Notes: generated by a model from the letters alone, not told the origin. Shown: positions 24,587 to 34,073, counted from the stretch's first letter. The stretch is DNA of 64,000 nt from Granulosicoccus antarcticus IMCC3135 (GCF_002215215.1 NZ_CP018632.1:7560501-7624500); one strand, 5' to 3'. Program-made: numbers and translations.

Positions 24587-24834
24587 CGTTCAGCCCTCGC
24601 ACGATTCAGCGTTTCCAGGTTACAGCTGGCTGAAATACCGTTTCGGCTACGATCCGCCGCGGCTAATACATCGGCTTCGTTCTGACAGCCTGCCTCTGCT
24701 GTCCAGCCCGCTGTTTGACTGAATGCGGATTCGGGGATTGCACCCATCAGCAACCAGATGGCGATGGCGGCAGCTAACGCTGCCAAAGCCAGCGATCCTT
24801 TGCCTAAAGGCTCTCGATTTATGAGTGTTTGCAT
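24583..24834 (-). CDS. small single-span membrane or secreted protein
   Basis: 83 residues; no family recognised. One hydrophobic segment (LALAALAAAIAIWLLMGAI, ~15-33) is followed by a hydrophilic tail with two Cys (AGCQNEAD and SASCNLETL) that could form a disulfide outside the cytoplasm. Its stop overlaps the DUF1127 start by 4 bases, so the two are coupled. A LysR regulator is transcribed divergently 103 bp away and may control the pair. Confidence 0.6.
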   Translation of the reverse strand: MQTLINREPLGKGSLALAALAAAIAIWLLMGAIPESAFSQTAGWTAEAGCQNEADVLAAADRSRNGISASCNLETLNRARAER

Positions 24835-24937
24835 GACTTGTCTCTCAGTTGTTGGTGAGAGATCATCATGGGATCTTGCAATACATCATTCAAACGAATA
24901 ATATTAAAGCATTACATCAATATTGGTGAAGTATTGT

Positions 24938-25804
24938 ATGCAAGACAATCTGGACATGGAACTGCTGCAGACTCTGGTCGCCATCGCAGACACAGGAAGC
25001 TTTGCGGCGGCCTCCAAGCTGGTGCATCGCACACAATCTGCCATCAGCATGCAAATGAAACGCCTGGAGGAGATTGTCGGGCAACCTCTGTTTCAAAAAG
25101 AAGGCCGTCGTTCCGTACTGACGCTACATGGGCAGAACCTGCTGCTCTATGCCAGACGTATCCTCACCCTGCAACAGGAGGCGCTTGCCAGTTTCCGCAG
25201 CCCTGAAATCCAGGGTGAAGTTCGTTTCGGTGTCTGCGACGATTATGTGGAAGGTCTTTTACCACCGATATTGGCAAGCTTCGCCGCACAGTATCCCCGA
25301 GTTCATATTCGCCTGGATTCGGAATCCAGCAAAGAGTTGATCAGTGCCACCGTTGAGGGGCAGCTCGATTTTTCGCTGGTCAATGCGATCAGCAGTCAGC
25401 TGGAATTTGAAACACTGACCAGCGAGCCACTGGTCTGGGTGATGTCCCGTCATCATTCGACAGAAGAGGGGCAGCCATTGACACTAGCGTTCGAGAATAG
25501 TTGTCTTTGGGGGATCTGGGCAAAGAAGGCCCTGGACGATCAGAAAATACATTATCGAGTGGGATACTCGACACGTAACCATAATGGCACGATTGCGATG
25601 GTAGAGGCCGGACTTGCAATATCAGTGTTATCCAGAAGCACCGTACCGCCTCAATTGCGAATTCTGACTGAAGCCGATGGATTTCCGGTCCTGCCGCTCT
25701 CAGAGATCGGCTTGATCGTCGGCCCCAAGGGCTTGTCACCGGCCAGTCAGAAACTGGCCGATGCCGTTCGTCAGAACCTGAGCGCAAGATCAATAGCGGC
25801 CTGA
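24938..25804 (+). CDS. LysR-family transcriptional regulator
   Basis: 288 residues from the ATG at 24938 (MQDNLDMELLQTLVAI); GGTGAAG lies about 9 bases upstream, and a TTG at 24923 is the alternative. The N-terminal winged HTH (~8-65) includes TGSFAAASKLVHRTQSAISM. A linker helix and a periplasmic-binding-like effector domain (~95-285) follow. It is divergent from the DUF1127 pair, the usual layout for LysR targets, and convergent with the MFS gene (stops 6 bases apart). The ligand is unknown. Confidence 0.9.
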   Translation: MQDNLDMELLQTLVAIADTGSFAAASKLVHRTQSAISMQMKRLEEIVGQPLFQKEGRRSVLTLHGQNLLLYARRILTLQQEALASFRSPEIQGEVRFGVCDDYVEGLLPPILASFAAQYPRVHIRLDSESSKELISATVEGQLDFSLVNAISSQLEFETLTSEPLVWVMSRHHSTEEGQPLTLAFENSCLWGIWAKKALDDQKIHYRVGYSTRNHNGTIAMVEAGLAISVLSRSTVPPQLRILTEADGFPVLPLSEIGLIVGPKGLSPASQKLADAVRQNLSARSIAA

Positions 25805-25810
25805 GTATGA

Positions 25811-27019
25811 TCAATTGGCTGGATTGATAAACCTTGCCAGCAAAGCCACACCTATTGCCAGAGCCGCAAGCATGGACATTGCGATGGCAAGTGTTGTCAG
25901 GTGGGCAACGAACCCAACCAGAACCGGACCCAGCAGCATTCCACCATATCCTAACGTTGCCACTGCTGCGATTGCAGTCCCTGACGGGGTGTCCGGATCA
26001 CGCGCAGCACGCGAGAAAACCAGAGGCATGACAACGGCATAGCCAACGCCCACCACCGCAAAACCGGTCAAGGCCATGGGTACAGCATTTGCCGTCACCA
26101 CCATGATAATGCCCAGAGCCGCCACTATGCCGCTGGCGCGGACCACGACAACAGGACCGAGCCGAGTTATCAGCGTATCGCCTGCCAGTCGCGTAGCAAC
26201 CATCGTCGTACTGAAAACCGCATACCCCAAAGCCGCCGCACTCTCAGTCGCAGCGGTTGCATCACGTAAAAACACAGCACTCCAGTCCGCCATTGCACCC
26301 TCGCCAATGGATACACCGAAGGCGATCAAGCCAACAAGAAGCAATGTGCCTCGTGGTATTGCAAACATCTTTACCTTGCCGGGCTGCTCCTGCTTCCGTA
26401 CCCCCTCCGGTCGGTGAGCATCGGCAATGACAAGCAGTGCCAGAGTCGGAACTGCAAACAACACGGCAGCAACAGGCAGATGTGTCGCCGGGCTTAGGCT
26501 CATGTGAGTAGCCAGCACACCCAGTCCTGCACCTACGCCAGCCCCAAGACTGAACAATGCGTGAAAGACGCTCATCACGGGTCTGCCAAGTTTTTCCTCA
26601 ACTCTGGCTCCCCAGCCGTTCATCCCCACATCCATTGCACCGTGCAAAGCGCCAAACACGAACAGTGCCAATGCCAGCATGAAAGGTCCCTGAGCGAACC
26701 CAAGCAATGCCAGCACGGGTCCGTATAGAACCGCCGTTACAAAAGTCACTCGGCGAGCTCCAAGTCGGTCAGAGAACAGACCCGCCAAGGGAAACGCAAT
26801 GATTGCACCTGCCGCAAGCACCAGTAACAACAGCCCGAGCTCTGCAGCATCAAGCGAGAATTGCCCCTTGAACGCCGGCACACGCGAAGCCCAGGTGCCA
26901 AACAAGGCACCGTTGAATGCAAATGCCGCAGCGACCGCTCGCCAGCTCGGATCGCTGAACACACTCGTAGTGGCTCCGCCATCCAGCCTGGGTGCCTGTG
27001 CTGTATTGATATCACTCAT
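25811..27019 (-). CDS. major facilitator transporter
   Basis: 402 residues from the ATG at 27019, which has GGAGG seven bases upstream; an earlier frame opening at 27079 lies inside the regulator gene. Twelve membrane segments are expected. The A-like loop after TM2 reads GLFSDRLGARR, and RVPAFKGQFSLDAAELG near TM1 resembles the YbjJ-like group of MFS proteins (unknown or sugar substrates). It overlaps the DeoR gene by 8 bases and is co-transcribed with it, so the substrate is probably the sugar-like inducer of that regulator. This is inference. Confidence 0.85.
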   Translation of the reverse strand: MSDINTAQAPRLDGGATTSVFSDPSWRAVAAAFAFNGALFGTWASRVPAFKGQFSLDAAELGLLLLVLAAGAIIAFPLAGLFSDRLGARRVTFVTAVLYGPVLALLGFAQGPFMLALALFVFGALHGAMDVGMNGWGARVEEKLGRPVMSVFHALFSLGAGVGAGLGVLATHMSLSPATHLPVAAVLFAVPTLALLVIADAHRPEGVRKQEQPGKVKMFAIPRGTLLLVGLIAFGVSIGEGAMADWSAVFLRDATAATESAAALGYAVFSTTMVATRLAGDTLITRLGPVVVVRASGIVAALGIIMVVTANAVPMALTGFAVVGVGYAVVMPLVFSRAARDPDTPSGTAIAAVATLGYGGMLLGPVLVGFVAHLTTLAIAMSMLAALAIGVALLARFINPAN

Positions 27020-27782
27020 GGAGCACCTCCACGCTTGCTTTGCGAATAGCCGCAAGCAGATCGGCGTCTGCCTCTGCATCCGTGATCAATTGATCCATTT
27101 CCTCGATTGCCAGAACCCGATGACGGGCGCGACGTGCAAGCTTTGCTGAACCGGTGACGACAACGACATGACTGGAAACCAGAGCCATTGCACGCTTGAT
27201 ACTCGCCTCCTCGGCGTCATCAGCACTCAGACCGAATGAGGGATGCATGCCACAAGCTCCAAGCAGGCAGAGATCGGCTGCGCAATCACTGACCATGCGT
27301 ACGGCCTGGGCTCCTGTCGCAATGCCTCCGCTTGCACACAGCGTCCCGCCAATCAGATAGACGGAAGCCCCACGCGCCTGTACCGCAAGAGCGATCGCGG
27401 GTGCAGGCGTGATCACCAGTCCGCGAAAATTTGTGCTGATCTGACAGGCAACCGCATGAAGCATCGTGCCGCCGTCAAGAAAAACAGTCGAACTATCATC
27501 TATCAAACTGGCAGCCCTGGCGGCCAGCTGTTCGATTCCCGGTTCAACCTCTTGTCGTCGGAGTTCAAACGACTTGACGGGCTGCGACACCGGCACAGCC
27601 CCACCACGAACACGCCGCGCAGAACCATTACGTTCGAGTTCAATCAGATCACGCCTGATAGTGTCAGGGGAAACATTCAGCTCTTTGGCAAGAACAGCCG
27701 CAACGAGGCGCTCGCCGCTATGGATACGGGCAAGCAGAAGCTCCTGCCTGACATCCGGGTTGTTCAGTTCGATGGAGGACAT
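27012..27782 (-). CDS. DeoR-family transcriptional regulator
   Basis: 256 residues from the ATG at 27782 (MSSIELNNPDVRQELLLARI). Earlier in-frame starts to 27857 would run through the operator repeats. The N-terminal HTH has VSPDTIRRDLIELE, the DeoR signature. The C-terminal sugar-phosphate sensor domain includes FLDGGTML and IGGTLCASGGIATG. Such proteins repress sugar or polyol genes until a phosphorylated sugar binds. It is coupled to the MFS gene downstream and is preceded by phased TTGTGC repeats. Confidence 0.88.
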   Translation of the reverse strand: MSSIELNNPDVRQELLLARIHSGERLVAAVLAKELNVSPDTIRRDLIELERNGSARRVRGGAVPVSQPVKSFELRRQEVEPGIEQLAARAASLIDDSSTVFLDGGTMLHAVACQISTNFRGLVITPAPAIALAVQARGASVYLIGGTLCASGGIATGAQAVRMVSDCAADLCLLGACGMHPSFGLSADDAEEASIKRAMALVSSHVVVVTGSAKLARRARHRVLAIEEMDQLITDAEADADLLAAIRKASVEVLHE

Positions 27783-27792
27783 GACGCATAAC

Positions 27793-27842
27793 ATTGCACA
27801 AAGTTGCAACAGTATGCACAAATACGCACAATCGTGCACCTC
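27793..27842 (-). promoter_or_regulatory. 10-bp-phased direct repeats, predicted DeoR operator
   Basis: Five consecutive 10-base units (plus strand ATTGCACAAA, GTTGCAACAG, TATGCACAAA, TACGCACAAT, CGTGCACCTC) share a TTGTGC core on the minus strand. One helical turn spacing puts the cores on one face of DNA, as for DeoR-type repressors. The array ends 10 bases from the regulator start and also lies upstream of the rightward operon. Confidence 0.65.
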
Positions 27843-28252
27843 ATTTTGATTCAACAAGCTTCAGCAACCCGCCTGGGCATTGAACAACCCTGGGTACAGA
27901 TGTTCATCCCGATGTTGTTCGGCTTGATGCTGTTCAGCATAGTCCAGGTGTACGGGCGCAGGAAGAGCGATGACTTCAGAGGACTCGCAATCAGCCGGAC
28001 AGAGATAGAACGCAAGAACGCAGGTGTGGTGCCTGCTATCATCATCGGCACGGTATTGTTCATACTCAGCTTCACCAAAGCATTCAGACAACTGGACACC
28101 ATCTTTGATATTCCGACAGCTGTACTCGGCCTCTTCCAGAGTCTGGCGTCCTGCCTCTGCTCATCCCCTATGTTCTGATGATCCTGCTCCTCGTCTTTTT
28201 CTCCTCATGGGTAACCTTGTTGCCTGATCTGGTTTTTGGGCCAATACGATGA
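27804..28252 (+). pseudogene. frameshifted membrane-protein gene upstream of the DMFase-like gene
   Basis: One frame reads as membrane protein to about 28140 (MFIPMLFGLMLFSIVQVYG ... VVPAIIIGTVLFILSF ... IFDIPTAVLGLF) and stops at 28178. Another frame then continues the hydrophobic character (GVLPLLIPYVLMILLLVFF ... VTLLPDLVFGPIR) to a TGA at 28252, which overlaps the next gene's ATG (ATGA). Together they read like one gene broken by a single frameshift near 28110-28150. The coupling shows it once belonged to the downstream operon. The family is not recognised; a solute-transporter subunit is a guess. A sequencing error would be the alternative. Confidence 0.45.
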
Positions 28253-30360
28253 CTGATACACATACAAATCCGCCACTGCTTGGATACGCCGACCGCCTGT
28301 CGGCCAAACAAGGTGACACGGTTGCATTCAAGGTTTCCTCAAAAACTGGCACACCGTTCAATGCCCGACTGGTTCGCTCCATCAGTGCTGACCCGAACCC
28401 GGCAGGCCAGGGTATTGTCGAAGAAGATGCTTCTCACTATTTTGAATCACAGTCATTTCCGTCGGTTGAACGTCTATTCAACTCCGGCTCTTATGCCATT
28501 GCTCAGACAGAGCTGAATGCAGCTCCAGGCGCCTCATTAACATTCTCGGCGACCATTTTCCCTACCCGTCATTCTGATTGCGTGCAAAGCATCATTACGG
28601 TGGGCTCGTTTGATTTGTACCTGAATACTGCAGGCCAACTCTGCCTGTCTGCAGAGGGTCAAAGCGTTTCAACATCAATGGCTCTGGAATTACGCAACTG
28701 GTATCAGGTCAGCGCGCAGATTGTGAACGGGGTCGTCACCCTCGAACAGCGACAACTAGGCAGAACACAATCTGCCACTGTGGAAGCACGTGGTGAGATC
28801 AATCCGCAGATTGCCTTGTCCGGCACCCCACTCATCGCAGCACGGCTTGTCGATGGTTTAGCCATCCAACACTTCAACGGTAAAATCGAAGCACCGTCAA
28901 TCCAGGAAAATGGTGAAATTATTGCTGCCTGGGACTTCAGCCAAGGCATATCGACAACCATTGGTTCTGCTACCAAAGGCCCTGACCTGACGCTTGTCAA
29001 TTTTCCCGCCCGCGCCGTAACGGGTGCGAACTGGGACGCCTCGGAAATGAACTGGACACACAAACCCGAGCACTATGCCGCCATACATTTCCACGACGAT
29101 GATATATACGACTTCGAGTGGGACACCGACTTTACCTTTATCGTGCCTTCCGGGATGCCATCGGGTGCCTACGTCATGCGCCTTGAGAGCGAAGGACATG
29201 AGGACGCCATCCCGTTCTTTATCTGCATGGCATCTGGGCAACGCACCGCCGATCTGTGTGTTCTGGTGTCAACGTTCACCTACGCTATCTACGGCAATCA
29301 CGCTCGACCCGACTATGCCCCCTCCTGGCAAGAGCGCTTGAGCGAATGGAATGCCTATCCCTACAATCCGGCAGAATTCCCGCAGTATGGCCTGTCAACC
29401 TACAACTATCACTCTGATGGATCGGGTATCTGTCATGCCTCCCACCATCGTCCCTTGTTCAATCTTCGCCCCGGCTATGTGACTTTTGGCGCCGCAAGCT
29501 GCTCTGGATTACGACACTTTCAGGCAGACAGCCATTTGCTCAGTTGGCTGCATGCCAAGGGTATTGAATACGACCTGGTCACCGATTACGAATTGCACAA
29601 CGAGGGCGTGGCCGCCATCAGCGGTTACAAAGCGGTGACCACCGGCTCGCACCCCGAATATCACACCAACGAGACCCTCGACGCCTTGCGCGACTATCGC
29701 GATAACGGTGGCAATCTGATGTACCTGGGAGGTAATGGGTTCTACTGGCGCATTGCCGTGCATGCCGAAAATGACAGCGTGCTCGAAATAAGACGAGCCG
29801 AAGATGGCATCAGGGCCTGGGCGGCCGAACCGGGCGAGTATTACAACGCTTTTGATGGTACCTATGGTGGACTGTGGCGCCGTAACGGACGTCCTCCTCA
29901 AGATCTGGTCGGTATCGGTTTTGCCGCACAAGGCGAATTCTTTGGCGACCCCTTCCTGCGTATCAGCCATGAAGCGAAGTACGACTGGGTATTCGAAGGC
30001 ATCGAAGAGGACATCATCGGCGACTTCGGGTTCTCCGGTAACGGGGCGGCAGGCTTCGAGCTGGATCATATCGACCATCGACTCGGCACTCCCTATACCA
30101 CCGTAGTGCTGGCCCGCTCGGTCACTCGCGAAAACGGATTCATGCTGGTCCCCGAAGAGCAACTGACCCACCTGACCAACCTGACCGGAGGCACGGAGAA
30201 AGAGGCCATGCACGCGGACATGATCTGGACAGACTACCCGGGCGGTGGCTCAGTCTTTACCACCGGTTCCATTACCTTCTGCGGTAGTTTGCCGTGGAAT
30301 GATTTTGACAACAATGTGTCGACGTTGCTGTTTAACGTCATGCAAAAACACCTGGCATAA
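28249..30360 (+). CDS. N,N-dimethylformamidase large-subunit-like protein
   Basis: 703 residues. N-terminal beta domain (~1-95), a LamG-like region (~95-240) and a large C-terminal domain with YNYHSDGSG, SHHRPLFNLRPGY, YDLVTDYELH and YLGGNGFYWRIA. The last part matches the C-terminal domain of the DMFase beta subunit, whose mononuclear iron is held by Tyr and Glu side chains and hydrolyses amides. Several Tyr-rich motifs are present, but I cannot assign the ligands. No small alpha subunit gene is seen next to it. Cytoplasmic, no signal peptide. Amide hydrolysis of an unknown substrate is the best guess. Confidence 0.78.
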   Translation: MTDTHTNPPLLGYADRLSAKQGDTVAFKVSSKTGTPFNARLVRSISADPNPAGQGIVEEDASHYFESQSFPSVERLFNSGSYAIAQTELNAAPGASLTFSATIFPTRHSDCVQSIITVGSFDLYLNTAGQLCLSAEGQSVSTSMALELRNWYQVSAQIVNGVVTLEQRQLGRTQSATVEARGEINPQIALSGTPLIAARLVDGLAIQHFNGKIEAPSIQENGEIIAAWDFSQGISTTIGSATKGPDLTLVNFPARAVTGANWDASEMNWTHKPEHYAAIHFHDDDIYDFEWDTDFTFIVPSGMPSGAYVMRLESEGHEDAIPFFICMASGQRTADLCVLVSTFTYAIYGNHARPDYAPSWQERLSEWNAYPYNPAEFPQYGLSTYNYHSDGSGICHASHHRPLFNLRPGYVTFGAASCSGLRHFQADSHLLSWLHAKGIEYDLVTDYELHNEGVAAISGYKAVTTGSHPEYHTNETLDALRDYRDNGGNLMYLGGNGFYWRIAVHAENDSVLEIRRAEDGIRAWAAEPGEYYNAFDGTYGGLWRRNGRPPQDLVGIGFAAQGEFFGDPFLRISHEAKYDWVFEGIEEDIIGDFGFSGNGAAGFELDHIDHRLGTPYTTVVLARSVTRENGFMLVPEEQLTHLTNLTGGTEKEAMHADMIWTDYPGGGSVFTTGSITFCGSLPWNDFDNNVSTLLFNVMQKHLA

Positions 30361-30370
30361 AATCGAGTGC

Positions 30371-30413
30371 GCACAATGAAGTAGGCCCACCTCGGGAACG
30401 CACTTCGTTGTGC
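30371..30413 (+). terminator. hairpin after the DMFase-like gene
   Basis: GCACAATGAAGT pairs with ACTTCGTTGTGC (one mismatch) across a 19-base loop, starting 11 bases past the stop. There is no T-run. Confidence 0.4.
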
Positions 30414-30491
30414 CGCTTGCGATCAAAAGAGGCAGACACAACATTGGCCAAAGTGAATTGCTGAACCGCGAGTCAAGGCCCAGGTAACAAC

Positions 30492-30737
30492 TTAAATCCC
30501 GGCTTGGGCACACCGCTCGTAGAGACTCAGCAACTCAGCCTCCGGGCTCAACTGACAAACTTCTTCATCGGCACGTCGGTACCAATAGGCCGCATTACTC
30601 TGATCACCTTCTACCCTATGCAGGTAGGCATGTATCAGACTGGAGAATGAATCTGAATGGGCCTGCACGATTTCGTGTGAAGCTTCCCATTGACCGTCGC
30701 GGGCCAGATCGAGTGCCTTGAGGTGTTCTGCAAACAT
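30492..30737 (-). CDS. small conserved cytoplasmic protein, function unknown
   Basis: 81 residues, helical, no signal peptide: LKALDLARDGQWEASHEIVQ, then SSLIHAYLHRVEGDQSNAAY and WYRRADEE. The pattern, with small protein length and the H-AYLHRxEGDxxNAxYWYRRA core, resembles conserved hypothetical proteins common in proteobacteria; it is TPR-like in feel. A monocistronic gene on the minus strand between two others. Role unknown. Confidence 0.75.
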   Translation of the reverse strand: MFAEHLKALDLARDGQWEASHEIVQAHSDSFSSLIHAYLHRVEGDQSNAAYWYRRADEEVCQLSPEAELLSLYERCAQAGI

Positions 30738-30875
30738 GCTTTACTCCTTACTATCTTGAATACTCTATCTTAATCTGCTCTTGCTACCGACAACAGCCAG
30801 GCAACGACTTCTTGATACGTAAAAAGAAGTACATGCCTGGCTCTGCCAGTCAATCGGGGCTATCTGAAAACTGGA

Positions 30876-31277
30876 CTACTTGCCCAAAAAGCCTTTGAGC
30901 ATATCCAGTGGGTCGTTGCCGCCAGTTACTGATTCCAGCAGATTGCCACCTGAGCTGAACTTGTCCATCAGTGAAGGTACAGCTTGTGACAGTGTTTCTG
31001 CTGCGGCACCGGCATCAACGCCGAGCTTGGAAGCCAACTCACCGATCTTGTCAGCACCCAGTGCATTGGTGATCTGATCAGCGGATATGGGTGCATTTTC
31101 ACCATCGCCCAACCATGAAGTCAGCTGATCGCCCAGACCGCCTTCTTTGAGTTTGTCTGTAATACCAGCCAGATCAAGTCCGTTGCCATCAGTCAGACCG
31201 GACAGTGCATCCATGATGCCGCCCATGTCGCCCATCTTGTCACCCAAGAGCTCCTGACCCATTTTCAAAAAATCCAT
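30876..31277 (-). CDS. YidB/DUF937 family protein
   Basis: 133 residues, Gly/Leu/Asp-rich, without a signal peptide. The N-terminal MDFLKMGQELLG and the repeated G-D-LTSWLGDGENAPIS ... ITNALGADKIGELASKLG pattern are typical of YidB (DUF937). The C-terminus ends DPLDMLKGFLGK. AGGAG sits upstream of the ATG. Function is unknown; homologues are widespread in proteobacteria. It is divergent from the DMT transporter gene. Confidence 0.85.
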   Translation of the reverse strand: MDFLKMGQELLGDKMGDMGGIMDALSGLTDGNGLDLAGITDKLKEGGLGDQLTSWLGDGENAPISADQITNALGADKIGELASKLGVDAGAAAETLSQAVPSLMDKFSSGGNLLESVTGGNDPLDMLKGFLGK

Positions 31278-31356
31278 TCCAGTCTCCTTATTTTATGTTG
31301 GAAGTTATTTCAGCAAAGTATGCACAGCCTACGTCGCACGGCATTACACTACTCAA

Positions 31357-32283
31357 ATGCCTACTACAGCCCGCACAGGATACACAAAGACTGATAGAGC
31401 CGGAGCGATAGCCGTTGCTGCAGGCGCTGCCATCTGGGGACTATTCTGGCTCCCATTGCGTTATTTGAGCGATCTCGGTGTCAGTGGACTCTGGGCCGTC
31501 TCACTGGTCATGAGTACGGCTGCAGTGCCTTCCCTGCTGCTTATGTGGCAACAAAAAGAGAGCCGCGACCTGCTGCGCAAAGACACTTGGTTAACAAGTG
31601 TGGCATTGGCCGCTGCCACCGTTCTGTACTTCACAGGCATCCTGTATTCCGACGTTATTCGGGTAATTTTCCTGTTCTATCTTCTGCCGTTATGGACCAC
31701 GCTATCGGCGCGCCTGATCTATGGCGAACCCATTACCCGGGCCAAGCTTCTGGTTATTGCCACCGCATTGTGCGGGCTCTGGTTATTGCTCGGTGGTGGC
31801 ACAGCCTTACCACTGCCCAAAAACGTCGGCGACTGGTGCGGTATCGCTGCCGGACTCTGCTGGGGTGTCAGCCTGTCATTACTGCGTGGGCGAGCTGAGA
31901 CGCGCCCCTTTGCGGTCACATCATCGACACTAATATGTGCCCTGATATTGTCTGCCACTCTGGCCAGCCTTCTCTATCTGATCAATGCAGATTCAGTCGA
32001 GCCAGCGGCACAAGTCATCACAATCGATTGGCAGGGCACTCTGGGGCTGGCGGGTATCTTTGGTGCCCTGATTCTGTTTCCGGCCATGCTGGGTCAGATC
32101 TGGGGGGCAAGGCGTATTCCGGCACCCACAGCAGCACTGCTGACCATGACTGAAATCCTTGTAGCCACGGTGTCAGCCGGATTGATTATCGGCACCGATC
32201 TACCACCCATCGCCTGGCTGGGTGGCGCCATCATTGTATTGGCGGTCTGTATCGATTTGCTGGCTCACCACAAGCAGAGCTGA
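31357..32283 (+). CDS. DMT-superfamily (EamA) transporter
   Basis: 308 residues with ten membrane segments in two five-helix halves: AIAVAAGAAIWGLFWLPLRYL in the first, and DWCGIAAGLCWGVSLSLL opening the second. EamA proteins export metabolites such as amino acids or import small solutes at the inner membrane; the substrate cannot be predicted. A monocistronic gene with 79 bp to the divergent YidB gene. Confidence 0.85.
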   Translation: MPTTARTGYTKTDRAGAIAVAAGAAIWGLFWLPLRYLSDLGVSGLWAVSLVMSTAAVPSLLLMWQQKESRDLLRKDTWLTSVALAAATVLYFTGILYSDVIRVIFLFYLLPLWTTLSARLIYGEPITRAKLLVIATALCGLWLLLGGGTALPLPKNVGDWCGIAAGLCWGVSLSLLRGRAETRPFAVTSSTLICALILSATLASLLYLINADSVEPAAQVITIDWQGTLGLAGIFGALILFPAMLGQIWGARRIPAPTAALLTMTEILVATVSAGLIIGTDLPPIAWLGGAIIVLAVCIDLLAHHKQS

Positions 32284-32488
32284 ATAGATACCACTTGTAT
32301 TCAGCAGAATACGAGGTTATTTGAAGTTCACCGTTTATGATTAATTCAGCTCCAGAACGACTCTTGTCTTCATCTCGCCAAACTAAACATTACGGGACAG
32401 ACAAGCCGATGTTGTTTAGCCTCAGGTACCGGCATCATTAAACGCATTCAACCATAATCATCCTTCTACAATCAGTTCTGATTATGTT

Positions 32489-33631
32489 ATGAAACTCGCC
32501 CCCAACTTCTGCATGATCCTTGCCTTGCTCCTTGGAAGTGCCGGTATCTCCTGGGGTGCTGATTTTGAGGCTGGCTCAACTGCCTATAATAATGGTGATT
32601 ACGCAACCGCACTCATTGAATGGGAACCGCTTGCTGAACGAGGCGATGCCGTTGCCCAGAATAATCTTGGCGTAATGTACGAGCTTGGCGAAGGTATTTC
32701 ACAGAATATCAAAACAGCCATGATGTGGTACAGACTGGCAGCCGAACAAGGCCATGTTGATGCCCAGTACAATCTGGGCATCGTGTACTTCAAGGATGAA
32801 CAAGGCACAACACAGGACAATAAGTCAGCCGTAAAGTGGTTCACCCTGGCAGCCGAACAAGGGCATGCCGATGCTCAGAACTATCTGGGTGTGATGTACG
32901 AACGTGCACCAGGTATCCCGCATGACGAAAAAACAGCCGTGAAGTGGCTCACCCTGGCGGCCGAGCAAGGCGTTGTCGGTGCTCAGTACAATCTGGGGCT
33001 GATGTACTTCAAGGGCGATCAAGGCATTGCGCAGAACGACAAAACGGCCATTAAGTGGTTCACACTGGCAGCCGAGCAAGGAGACACAGATGCACAGAAC
33101 TATCTAGGCGTGATGTATAAGCGTGGTCAAGGCATCCCGCAGGATTCTGAAACGGCGGTGAAGTGGTTCACCCTGGCAGCCGAAGATGGGAATGCTGATG
33201 CTCAGTACAATCTGGGCGCGATGTACGAACGTGGATCAGGTATCTCGCAGAGCAATAAAACAGCCGTGGAGTGGTTCACCCTGGCAGCCAAACAAAAACA
33301 GGCCACTGCTCAGTACTATCTGGGCATGATGTATGAGCGTGGACTAGGCATCCCGCAAAACGAAAAAACTGCCGTGGAATGGTACAAACTGGCGGCAAAA
33401 CAAGGGGAAGTCGGAGCCCAGTTCAATTTGGGTGTCATGTACTTATCAGGTCAGGGGATACAAAAAGATCCTGTCCATGCACATATGTGGGCAAATATTG
33501 CAGTCAACAACGGAGATGATGACGGCATTGCCTTACGAGATGAGGCTGAAGATATTTTGTCTCCATCCCAGATAGAAAAAGCCCAGGAACTTGCCCGTGA
33601 ATGTATCAGCAAGCAATACCAAGACTGTTGA
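32489..33631 (+). CDS. secreted Sel1-repeat protein
   Basis: 380 residues. The signal peptide ends GISWGA at about residue 24. The rest is eight to nine Sel1-like repeats of ~36 residues, each with AVKWFTLAAEQG and AQYNLGVMYERG-like cores; several units have a two-residue insertion (FKDEQG, FKGDQG). The final units (VHAHMWANIAVNNGDDDG) are typical C-terminal caps. Such solenoids mediate protein-protein contacts in the periplasm or at host interfaces. It is followed after 9 bases by the haemoglobin gene, so co-transcription is possible. Confidence 0.88.
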   Translation: MKLAPNFCMILALLLGSAGISWGADFEAGSTAYNNGDYATALIEWEPLAERGDAVAQNNLGVMYELGEGISQNIKTAMMWYRLAAEQGHVDAQYNLGIVYFKDEQGTTQDNKSAVKWFTLAAEQGHADAQNYLGVMYERAPGIPHDEKTAVKWLTLAAEQGVVGAQYNLGLMYFKGDQGIAQNDKTAIKWFTLAAEQGDTDAQNYLGVMYKRGQGIPQDSETAVKWFTLAAEDGNADAQYNLGAMYERGSGISQSNKTAVEWFTLAAKQKQATAQYYLGMMYERGLGIPQNEKTAVEWYKLAAKQGEVGAQFNLGVMYLSGQGIQKDPVHAHMWANIAVNNGDDDGIALRDEAEDILSPSQIEKAQELARECISKQYQDC

Positions 33632-33640
33632 GTAATCAGG

Positions 33641-34027
33641 ATGACGTCATCACCTACGCTCTACCAGCGACTCGGCGAAGAGCCTGGCCTTCAGGCCATC
33701 GCCGAAAGTCTATACGGATGGATGGAGCGACTGCCCGAAGCTGCACATATTCACGCTCTGCACCAGATGCAAATCGATGAAACCCGCACGCGTCTGGTGG
33801 CTTTTCTTAGCCGATTCTTTGACGGGCCAGACCGGTATCGAGCGCATTACGGCGAGCCCAGGATGCGACAACGTCACATGAAAATCCCGATTGGCCCCGC
33901 CGAGCGGGATGCCTGGATGCTGTGCATGCACAAATCCCTGCAAGAGAATATTGCCGACGACGAGCTGCGCACCGCAGTCGAGGCAAAACTCGCCGCCTTT
34001 GCCGAACACATGCGAAACCGCGACTAG
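33641..34027 (+). CDS. group II truncated haemoglobin
   Basis: 128 residues, TrHbII size. N-terminal TLYQRLGEEPGLQAIAESLY (helices A/B), then FFDGPDRYRAHYGEPRMRQRHMKIPIG, where H79 is the proximal haem ligand, and the WMLCM of helix G. These proteins bind O2 or NO in the cytoplasm and often protect against nitrosative or peroxide stress. GlbO-like is the nearest named group. Spacing of 9 bases to the Sel1 gene suggests a shared transcript. Confidence 0.88.
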   Translation: MTSSPTLYQRLGEEPGLQAIAESLYGWMERLPEAAHIHALHQMQIDETRTRLVAFLSRFFDGPDRYRAHYGEPRMRQRHMKIPIGPAERDAWMLCMHKSLQENIADDELRTAVEAKLAAFAEHMRNRD

Positions 34028-34073
34028 CTTTGATCGCCTGCGCGATCACGATTTCGTAACTAGTCAGAACAAT

